Assembly (NCBI RefSeq): GCF_047601505.1 | Contig: NZ_JASGJD010000001.1 | Location: 620,001 to 684,000, forward strand | Reading direction: 5' to 3' | From: Cloacibacterium sp047601505 | Lineage (GTDB): Bacteria > Bacteroidota > Bacteroidia > Flavobacteriales > Weeksellaceae | DNA length: 64,000 bases | Program-made: the position numbers and the translations under genes | Shown here: piece by piece, positions 16,582 to 23,488 of the stretch | Position numbering within the stretch: the first letter of the stretch is position 1 | Layout of the letters: each line of letters opens with the position of its first letter | The notes under the pieces: generated by a model | Database searches by the model: none | What the model saw: the letters and a program-made list of their open reading frames with translations, nothing else | What the model was told of the DNA's origin: nothing

Positions 16582-16911
16582 TTAGAATAAAATTCCTAAT
16601 TCAAATTTTGCTTCTTCACTCATCATATCTTTGTTCCAACTAGGCTCGAAAGTGAGTTCTAAATCTACAGATTTTACGTTTTCTACAGCCGCTACTTTTT
16701 CTTTTACTTCTTGTGGAAGAGATTCTGCAACAGGACAATTGGGCGTTGTTAAAGTCATTACAACTTTTACGTCACCATCCTCAGAAATTTGCACATCATA
16801 CACCAAACCTAATTCATAAATATCTACCGGAATTTCGGGGTCGAAAACCGTTTTCAAAGCTTTTATAATGTTTTCTCCTATTGTTGCTATTTGTTCGTCT
16901 GTATATTTCAT
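16582..16911 (-). CDS. SUF-system DUF59 (MIP18-type) Fe-S assembly protein
   Basis: A 109-residue protein of the DUF59/MIP18 family, which helps mature or target iron-sulfur clusters. The signature FDPEIPVDIYELGLVYDV lies at residues 23-40, and the conserved Cys is in TLTTPNCPVAESLP. It is downstream of the suf genes with only an exonuclease gene between, which supports a role in the SUF pathway. Confidence 0.82.
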   Translation of the reverse strand: MKYTDEQIATIGENIIKALKTVFDPEIPVDIYELGLVYDVQISEDGDVKVVMTLTTPNCPVAESLPQEVKEKVAAVENVKSVDLELTFEPSWNKDMMSEEAKFELGILF

Positions 16912-16953
16912 AATTAATTTAAAAGTAAAAATTCAAAATTTAAATTTTGAAAA

Positions 16954-17652
16954 TCAGTCTTCTCGTCTTTTTAATAAATCTTCTTGTCTCAATCTGCGAA
17001 AGACATTTGCCAAAGTTAGCACATCTTTTTCGCAATATTTTACAATTCTAGGCAAGTCTTTTTCTATATAATAAATAGACGAGACCATAGAACCATCTAT
17101 ATCATCTTTTGGAGTAGGAACACCAAAAAGATGCGCCATTAATTCTAAAGAAATAAAGCTTTTCCAATCGCCAAATTTCCACAATTCCATTGTGTCGATA
17201 TGTGGAATTTCCCAAGGTTTTTTCCCAAACATTTGGAACGGAACTGGCGGTTGCATCCCGTTGATGAGAAATCTTCTGGCAATCCAAGGAAAATCAAATT
17301 CTTTTCCGTTGTGAGCGCACAAAATTACGTTTTGCAATTTCGGGCGATTAAAAATTTCTCCAAATTCTTTTAATAATTCCTCTTCATTATCTCCAGCAAA
17401 ACTTCTGATGAGAAGTTTTTCGTTTTTATCATAAATCCCAATAGAAATGCAGATAATTTTACCAAATTCTGCCATTATACCAGCTCTTTCTCCGTAGAAA
17501 TCTTCGGCGGAAACGTCTTCGTTTCTTTGTTTTACCGTTTTTTTGTCCCAAAGTTTTTGCTCTGTTTCAGAAAGTTCTGCAAAATTTCCAACTTGCGGAA
17601 CGGTTTCTATATCCAGAAAAAGCACTTTCTCTATTGGTATGTTTTTAATCAT
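16954..17652 (-). CDS. Predicted 3'-5' exonuclease, PolB-like DEDD family
   Basis: A 232-residue nuclease-fold protein. The motifs are FLDIETVP (Exo I, residues 12-19), CAHNGKEFDFPWIARR (Exo II) and YCEKDVLTLANVF (Exo III), giving the four acidic metal ligands of DEDD exonucleases. The layout is that of the predicted PolB-like exonuclease family found as a stand-alone protein in Bacteroidota. It lies inside the suf gene row, where a cysteine desulfurase might have been expected; the link may be chance. Confidence 0.78.
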   Translation of the reverse strand: MIKNIPIEKVLFLDIETVPQVGNFAELSETEQKLWDKKTVKQRNEDVSAEDFYGERAGIMAEFGKIICISIGIYDKNEKLLIRSFAGDNEEELLKEFGEIFNRPKLQNVILCAHNGKEFDFPWIARRFLINGMQPPVPFQMFGKKPWEIPHIDTMELWKFGDWKSFISLELMAHLFGVPTPKDDIDGSMVSSIYYIEKDLPRIVKYCEKDVLTLANVFRRLRQEDLLKRRED

Positions 17653-17704
17653 TTTTGGTTAGTTTTAGTTTTTAGTTATTTGAGAAAATTATGAAAAATA
17701 AATT

Positions 17705-18997
17705 CTAATCTAAATCTTCAAATTCAATATTTACCTCTAATTTCTCTGCCAAAAGTTTAGAAATTTTAACCTTTAATGGTTCAATATCAATATTTTGCAT
17801 TGCATCATTAGCGAAAGCATACAATAACAACGCTTGCGCTTCTTTTTTAGAAATTCCTCTTGCTCTCAGATAGAAAAGTGCATCTTCATTTAACTGACCA
17901 ACGGTGCAACCGTGCGAACATTTTACATCATCTGCAAAAATTTCTAATTGAGGTTTGGTGTCAATTGTTGCTCCTTCGTCTAGTAAAATATTGTTGTTTT
18001 GTTGATATGCATTGGTTTTTTGAGCAATTTTATCTACAAAAACTTTCCCGTTGAAAACACCGTGAGCTTTGTCTTTATAAACGCCTTTGTAATTTTGATA
18101 CGATTCACAATTCGGTTGCTTGTGATGAACTGCAGTGTGATGATCTACCAACTGTTCGCCTCCAATAATGGTAATTCCGTTCATAAAAGAGTTGATATTT
18201 TCTCCGTTATGAATAAAATCTAAATTATTTCTCACCAATTTTCCTCCAAAACTGAAAGTGTTAACCGTTGCCAAAGAATCTCTTTCTTGTTTAGCAAAAG
18301 TATGGTCTACCAAGTAAGAAGTTTCACTATCATTTTGCAATTTGTGCCAATCTGCTTTTGCGTTTTTACCTGCAAAAATTTCTGTAACAGAATTAGTAAA
18401 CACAAAATTATCGTCAAAATTATGATGAGATTCTATCACTTCTACACTTGCGCTTTCTTCTACTACCAATAAATTTCTGGTATTATAGAAAGTGTTTTCA
18501 TCTTGATTTTGAGAAATATAAAATACATGAATTGGTTTTTCTATCACCACATTTTTGGGAACATGAAGGAAAAATCCGTTTTCGTGAAGTGCTTCATTCA
18601 AATTACAAAAAGCCAATTCTTTATTCGCAATCGTGTTGAAATGATTTTTAATCACGTCCGAATAAGAAGGATGAGAAAGTGCGAAATTTAAAGTCAAAAA
18701 TTCTGCATTTTCTACAGAAATATTGGATAATTCTTTGTGCAATTTCCCATTTATAAAAACAATAAAATCAAAATGTTCTTCGCCAAGGTGAAGTTCTTCT
18801 AATTGTTTTTTTGTGATAGAATGATGCTCTGAAGGAGAAAAATTATAGTCTTTTTCTGTAATTTCCTTCAGGTTAGTATATTTGTATTCTTCGTCTTTTT
18901 TGGTAGGAAAACCTGCGCTCAAGAATTTTTCTAGAGCAATTAATTTCTCACCAGAAAGTGAAGTTTTTTTAAGTTCAATTTGTTCGAATAAACTCAT
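17705..18997 (-). CDS. sufD: Fe-S cluster assembly protein SufD
   Basis: A 430-residue scaffold partner in the SufBCD complex, which builds iron-sulfur clusters in the cytoplasm. The C-terminal beta-helix part is typical: DVKCSHGCTVGQLNEDALFYLRARGISKKEA, with the conserved His of SufD in the CSHGCT segment. The gene follows sufC by 27 bases in the same direction. Confidence 0.92.
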   Translation of the reverse strand: MSLFEQIELKKTSLSGEKLIALEKFLSAGFPTKKDEEYKYTNLKEITEKDYNFSPSEHHSITKKQLEELHLGEEHFDFIVFINGKLHKELSNISVENAEFLTLNFALSHPSYSDVIKNHFNTIANKELAFCNLNEALHENGFFLHVPKNVVIEKPIHVFYISQNQDENTFYNTRNLLVVEESASVEVIESHHNFDDNFVFTNSVTEIFAGKNAKADWHKLQNDSETSYLVDHTFAKQERDSLATVNTFSFGGKLVRNNLDFIHNGENINSFMNGITIIGGEQLVDHHTAVHHKQPNCESYQNYKGVYKDKAHGVFNGKVFVDKIAQKTNAYQQNNNILLDEGATIDTKPQLEIFADDVKCSHGCTVGQLNEDALFYLRARGISKKEAQALLLYAFANDAMQNIDIEPLKVKISKLLAEKLEVNIEFEDLD

Positions 18998-19024
18998 TTT
19001 TAATTTTCAATTTTCAACTTTTCA

Positions 19025-19768
19025 TTATTTAACGAGCCAATCGTATCCTTTTTCTTCTAGCTCAAGAGCCAAAGATTTATCGCCAGTTTTGATGATTTTT
19101 CCGTCTGCTAATACGTGTACAAAATCTGGTTGAATATAATTTAAAAGTCTTTGATAGTGGGTAATTAGAAGCACTGCATTTCCTTCATTTTTAAAATGAT
19201 TAACACCATCTGCTACAATTCTAAGGGCATCAATATCAAGTCCAGAATCTGTTTCATCTAGAATTGCCAATTTCGGATTTAGCATCATCATTTGGAAGAT
19301 TTCGTTACGTTTCTTTTCTCCACCAGAAAAACCTTCATTCAAAGAACGAGCAAGAAAATCTTTTTTAATGCCCAAAAGTTCAGACTTTTCACGAATTTCT
19401 GCCAACATTTCTTTAGCTGGCATATCTTCTAAACCATTTGCTTTTCTGGTTTCGTTAAGCGCAGCTTTAATAAAATTGGTCACCGTAACTCCCGGAATTT
19501 CCACTGGATATTGGAAAGAAAGGAAAATACCTTTGTGCGCTCTTTCTTCTGGAGCATCTTCTAGAATACTTTCTCCTTCAAAAAGTATTTCACCATCTGT
19601 TACTTCGTAATCTTCTTTTCCTGCAATTACAGAAGAAAGTGTAGATTTTCCTGCACCATTTGGTCCCATAATGGCGTGAACTTCACCTGGTTTTATTTCT
19701 AAATTTATTCCTTTCAGAATTTCTACGCCATCTTCTATTTTGGCGTGTAAATTATTGATTGATAGCAT
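19025..19768 (-). CDS. sufC: Fe-S cluster assembly ATPase SufC
   Basis: A 247-residue ABC-type ATPase that drives conformational change of SufBCD. Walker A is GPNGAGKST (35-43), the signature is EGFSGGEKKRNE, and Walker B is LAILDETDSGLD. These are the diagnostic SufC sequences, with DETDSGLD separating it from transporter ATPases. Its start overlaps the upstream 131-residue membrane protein gene by 17 bases. Confidence 0.95.
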   Translation of the reverse strand: MLSINNLHAKIEDGVEILKGINLEIKPGEVHAIMGPNGAGKSTLSSVIAGKEDYEVTDGEILFEGESILEDAPEERAHKGIFLSFQYPVEIPGVTVTNFIKAALNETRKANGLEDMPAKEMLAEIREKSELLGIKKDFLARSLNEGFSGGEKKRNEIFQMMMLNPKLAILDETDSGLDIDALRIVADGVNHFKNEGNAVLLITHYQRLLNYIQPDFVHVLADGKIIKTGDKSLALELEEKGYDWLVK

Positions 19769-20147
19769 TATCTTGTATTGTATTATTCTTTTTATCTGGT
19801 AATATTTCTAAAAAAAAGTAAATAATTCCTCCAATTCCTTGTGCAAAAAGAAGAATTAAAACCCACATTAAAATTTTATTATTGGTATCATTTTTATTGG
19901 ATTTTACCAAGTGAATGATGTCAAAAATCAAAGTAGCAAATCCTGCTAAAATGGTAATTGCCAAAATAATAAATATGGAAGCAAATCCTGCAAAGAATTC
20001 TACTGGTGGTTCTCCGTTATGCTTTTCCATTTCTGGAATTGTCGTAAGAAAGAATCCAAAAAAAGCAACCATATATAGAAAAATTCCTATAATTGGTGCG
20101 AAATGTAAAATTCCAACAAATGTTTTTTGAGTTTTGGTTAAATTCAT
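19752..20147 (-). CDS. Membrane protein of unknown function inside the suf cluster
   Basis: A 131-residue protein with three likely membrane helices (about 12-33, 48-72 and 90-113). The last one, LMWVLILLFAQGIGGIIYFFL, resembles the PLDc_N membrane segment found in many small Bacteroidota proteins. It lies between sufB and sufC and overlaps the sufC start by 17 bases, so it is cotranscribed. No role in cluster assembly is known; it may be a passenger. Confidence 0.65.
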   Translation of the reverse strand: MNLTKTQKTFVGILHFAPIIGIFLYMVAFFGFFLTTIPEMEKHNGEPPVEFFAGFASIFIILAITILAGFATLIFDIIHLVKSNKNDTNNKILMWVLILLFAQGIGGIIYFFLEILPDKKNNTIQDNAINQ

Positions 20148-20169
20148 AGTTTTATTTTTAATTGGTTGA

Positions 20170-21618
20170 TTATCCTACGCTTCCCTCCAAAGAAATTTCT
20201 AATAATTTCTGAGCTTCAATAGCAAATTCCATTGGGAGTTTATTGAGAACTTCTTTGCTGAATCCATTTACAATCAGCGCAATAGCTCTTTCGGTGTCAA
20301 TTCCTCTTTGGTTACAATAGAAAATTTGGTCTTCTCCAATTTTAGAAGTCGTAGCTTCGTGTTCCAATTGTGCCGAAGGGTCTTTTATTTCGATATAAGG
20401 GAAAGTGTGTGCTCCACATTCATTTCCCATCAAAAGAGAATCACATTGTGAAAAGTTTCTTGCTCCTTTTGCACTTGGCATCACTTTTACCAAACCTCTG
20501 TAAGAATTATTAGATTTTCCCGCAGAAATTCCTTTAGAAATAATAGTTGATTTGGTGTTTTTACCAATGTGAATCATCTTGGTTCCTGTATCTGCATATT
20601 GAAAATTATTGGTAACCGCGATAGAGTAAAATTCTCCTACAGCGTTATCACCTTTCAAAATACAAGAAGGATATTTCCAAGTTACGGCAGAACCGGTTTC
20701 TACTTGAGTCCAAGAAATTTTTGCATTTTTCTCACAAAGACCTCTTTTCGTTACAAAGTTGAAAACTCCACCTTTTCCGTTTTCGTCACCTGGAAACCAG
20801 TTTTGTACGGTAGAATATTTAATTTCCGCATCGTCTAGCGCAATTAATTCTACAACAGCCGCATGCAATTGGTTTTCGTCTCTTGCAGGAGCGGTACAAC
20901 CTTCTAGATAAGAAACGTAACTTCCTTCGTCCGCAATTACGAGAGTTCTCTCGAATTGTCCTGTTCCAGCTTGATTAATTCTGAAATAAGTAGAAAGTTC
21001 CATCGGACATTTTATACCTTTCGGAATGTAGCAAAAACTTCCGTCTGAAAACACCGCAGAATTTAATGCAGCATAGAAATTATCGCCTCTAGGAACAACT
21101 TTTCCTATATATTTTTGAACTAAATCCGGATGATTTTTAATCGCTTCAGAAATCGAGCAGAAAATAATTCCTTTTTCTTTCAACGTTTCTTGGAAAGTGG
21201 TTTTTACTGAAACCGAATCCATTACAATATCCACCGCAACACCAGCCAAACGTTTTTGCTCTTCTATATTGATTCCTAATTTTGCAAAAGTTTTCAATAA
21301 TTCTGGGTCTACTTCGTCTAGGCTTGTAAGTTCTGGTTTTTTCTTTGGCGCAGCATAATATCTTATGGCTTGGAAATCAGGCTTTTCATATTTAATATTT
21401 GCCCAATTAGGCTCTTCCATTTTTTGCCAAATACGGAAAGATTCTAAACGCCAATCTGTCATCCAACTTGGTTCTTCTTTTTTAGCAGAAATCATTTTTA
21501 CGATTTCTTCGTTTAAACCAATAGGAAAATCTTCATACTCTATATCAGTATAAAATCCGGCCTCGTATTCTTTCGTTTTGAGGTCTTCGCGTAAGTCGTC
21601 TTCTGTATATTTTGCCAT
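20170..21618 (-). CDS. sufB: Fe-S cluster assembly protein SufB
   Basis: A 482-residue scaffold subunit of SufBCD. Typical segments include YIPKGIKCPMELSTYFRIN, EGCTAPARDENQLHAA, and the C-terminal FYCNQRGIDTERAIALIVNGF. The length and sequence are those of the long SufB form. It follows sufA by 5 bases. Confidence 0.95.
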   Translation of the reverse strand: MAKYTEDDLREDLKTKEYEAGFYTDIEYEDFPIGLNEEIVKMISAKKEEPSWMTDWRLESFRIWQKMEEPNWANIKYEKPDFQAIRYYAAPKKKPELTSLDEVDPELLKTFAKLGINIEEQKRLAGVAVDIVMDSVSVKTTFQETLKEKGIIFCSISEAIKNHPDLVQKYIGKVVPRGDNFYAALNSAVFSDGSFCYIPKGIKCPMELSTYFRINQAGTGQFERTLVIADEGSYVSYLEGCTAPARDENQLHAAVVELIALDDAEIKYSTVQNWFPGDENGKGGVFNFVTKRGLCEKNAKISWTQVETGSAVTWKYPSCILKGDNAVGEFYSIAVTNNFQYADTGTKMIHIGKNTKSTIISKGISAGKSNNSYRGLVKVMPSAKGARNFSQCDSLLMGNECGAHTFPYIEIKDPSAQLEHEATTSKIGEDQIFYCNQRGIDTERAIALIVNGFSKEVLNKLPMEFAIEAQKLLEISLEGSVG

Positions 21619-21623
21619 AATTT

Positions 21624-21953
21624 TTATAAACTAAAAGATTCTCCACAGCCGCAAGTTCTTGCAGCATTTGGATTATTAAAAACAAATCCTTTTCCATTCA
21701 AACCACCAGAATATTCTAAAGTGGTTCCTACAAGGTATAAGAAAGATTTTTTATCTACAATAATCTTTACACCGTTGTCTTCAAAAACTTGATCTGCTTC
21801 TGTTTTTTCTTTATCAAATCTTAAAACATACTCAAGTCCAGAGCAGCCACCACTTTTCACACCAACTCTTATGTAGTCGGTTTCTGGGTTGTAGCCATCT
21901 TCTGTCATTAATTGAGATGCTTTTTCTCTTGCTAAGTCTGTTACTTTAATCAT
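21624..21953 (-). CDS. sufA: A-type Fe-S carrier (SufA/IscA/HesB family)
   Basis: A 109-residue carrier with the three family cysteines: one in KSGGCSGLEY and two in the C-terminal RTCGCGESF. The first gene of the suf row. A -7 promoter element lies 28 bases upstream of its ATG. The name sufA is given from the operon context; an ErpA-type role is also possible. Confidence 0.88.
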   Translation of the reverse strand: MIKVTDLAREKASQLMTEDGYNPETDYIRVGVKSGGCSGLEYVLRFDKEKTEADQVFEDNGVKIIVDKKSFLYLVGTTLEYSGGLNGKGFVFNNPNAARTCGCGESFSL

Positions 21954-21981
21954 TATTTTTATTTAGAATGATTTTGGATTG

Positions 21982-22006
21982 CAAATTTACGAACTATTAA
22001 TTTCAA
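21982..22006 (-). promoter_or_regulatory. Probable promoter of the suf operon
   Basis: On the minus strand, TAAATTTG (21982-21989) fully matches the -7 consensus TAnnTTTG. A TTG (22004-22006) lies 14 bases upstream of it, shorter than the usual spacing. No clear regulator-binding site was found. Confidence 0.4.
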
Positions 22007-22124
22007 AAAAAAATTGAAGATGTCTATTACACTCATTTTAAAATTACCATTTCCTTATAAATAATTCGTAACTGCAAAATGTATATAAATCTACAAAAAA
22101 AATAATTTATTGGAAATTACGTTT

Positions 22125-22132
22125 TAACTTTG
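22125..22132 (+). promoter_or_regulatory. -7 promoter element of the GLPGLI gene
   Basis: TAACTTTG matches TAnnTTTG and lies 34 bases before the ATG at 22167. A TTG at 22110-22112 is closer than the usual spacing, so the -33 element is unclear. Confidence 0.4.
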
Positions 22133-22166
22133 TTCTAAATTTCAAATCAAAGAAAAAAATATTAAG

Positions 22167-23021
22167 ATGAAATATCCCTTTAAAATAGCGATTGCTATTG
22201 TTTTTATGACTCAGTTTTTATCTGCTCAAACTTCTCGTTTTGTATATCAGGTTACCATGAAATCTGACTCTACAGACAAAACAAATATTACCACAGAAAA
22301 CGTTATATTAGATATATCTCCAGAAAAATCAATATTTTATAGTGAAGGTAGAGTGAAAAGAGATTCTATCATGCAGAGAATGCGAGAAACAAGAAGCATG
22401 GATAGAAGTGCCATGCAAAACCTGCGTTCTAGCATTGATTATATTGTCGAAAAAGATTTAGTAAAAAATATTACTTATTTCAAAACAAGATTAGGAAGAG
22501 ACCAATATATATATGAAGAAGACAGAAAAATAGATTGGAAAATCTTACCAGAAACTGTAAAAATTGGCGAATATGAAGCTCAGAAAGCGGAAACTACTTT
22601 TGCCGGAAGAAAATGGTACGCTTGGTTTACTCAAGATATTCCTTTTCAAGATGGCCCGTATAAATTTAAAGGTTTACCGGGATTAATTGTAAAAGTGGAA
22701 GATGCTAATGAAGATTATTCTTTTGATTTACAGCAATCTAAAAAAATATCTGAGTTCCCAAATTTTGATAACAGAGGCGGAAATCCTATTAAAGTAAAAA
22801 GAACAGACTTCGAAAAACAAGAAAAGCAATACAGAAAAGACCCTGTAAGTTTTGTAACCAATTCTTTTTCTCAGGGTATGCCAGCTCCGCCACAAAGTAT
22901 GGGAGGTGGAAATAGAGGAGGCGGTGGTTTCCGTGCAGATCCAGATTTTAGAAAACAAATGGAAGAGAGATTGCGAGACGAAGTTGCTAAAAATAACAAT
23001 CCCATAGAGTTGTCTAAATAA
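22167..23021 (+). CDS. GLPGLI family secreted protein
   Basis: A 284-residue protein with a signal peptide (MKYPFKIAIAIVFMTQFLSAQ) and the family hallmark FKGLPGLIVKVED near residues 171-183. This family (TIGR01200) is common in Bacteroidota, often beside TonB-dependent receptors, and its function is unknown. The C-terminus is Gly/Arg-rich (GGGNRGGGGFR). It is followed by a Cys-rich protein and a heavy-metal type TonB receptor, suggesting a shared envelope or metal function. Confidence 0.88.
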   Translation: MKYPFKIAIAIVFMTQFLSAQTSRFVYQVTMKSDSTDKTNITTENVILDISPEKSIFYSEGRVKRDSIMQRMRETRSMDRSAMQNLRSSIDYIVEKDLVKNITYFKTRLGRDQYIYEEDRKIDWKILPETVKIGEYEAQKAETTFAGRKWYAWFTQDIPFQDGPYKFKGLPGLIVKVEDANEDYSFDLQQSKKISEFPNFDNRGGNPIKVKRTDFEKQEKQYRKDPVSFVTNSFSQGMPAPPQSMGGGNRGGGGFRADPDFRKQMEERLRDEVAKNNNPIELSK

Positions 23022-23036
23022 AATTTTATACCTTTG
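23010..23036 (+). promoter_or_regulatory. Promoter of the Cys-rich gene, possibly leaderless
   Basis: TTG (23010-23012), 16 bases, then TACCTTTG (23029-23036), a full -7 match. The start codon is at 23044, so the transcript would begin almost at the ATG. Confidence 0.5.
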
Positions 23037-23043
23037 CCTAATA

Positions 23044-23412
23044 ATGGCAAAAAAAATTCAAATATTAACATTGATATTTTGTTTGGGAATCTTCATTTTT
23101 CCTAAACAAAATATTTCTGTTGATTCTGAAAAACAAGATTGCTGCAAAACAGAAAAAACGTGTTGTGACAAGGAAAAGTCTGAAAAAAAATCTTGTCATA
23201 ATGATAAAAAAGACGATAAAAAGTCATGTAAAGGAAACTGTAGCAACTGCCATTCTTGTTGTTCTACGCTTGTTTTTAATCTAGAAAATAAAAACATTTT
23301 AGATTTTGATGAAAATCAAAATTTTTACACTAAAAAAGTAGAAAATCTCTACTTACAACCTCATTTTTCATCTCTTTTTGTTTCTATTTGGCAGCCGCCC
23401 AAAATAGGTTAA
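23044..23412 (+). CDS. Secreted Cys/Lys-rich protein, HYC_CC_PP-like
   Basis: A 122-residue protein with an N-terminal hydrophobic segment (ILTLIFCLGIFIF) and a Cys- and Lys-rich middle: CCKTEKTCC, KKSCKGNCSNCHSCC. It ends with the segment LFVSIWQPPKIG. The Cys clusters and ending WxPPK(I) recall the HYC_CC_PP family, small proteins found next to copper or heavy-metal TonB receptors in Bacteroidota. It lies 77 bases before such a receptor. Metal binding is inferred from the cysteines. Confidence 0.65.
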   Translation: MAKKIQILTLIFCLGIFIFPKQNISVDSEKQDCCKTEKTCCDKEKSEKKSCHNDKKDDKKSCKGNCSNCHSCCSTLVFNLENKNILDFDENQNFYTKKVENLYLQPHFSSLFVSIWQPPKIG

Positions 23413-23488
23413 TATAATTTTGATAGCCAGAAGTGTGTCTATACACTTCATAATGAAATTTTAAAAATTATAATTTAACTTATTAAAA

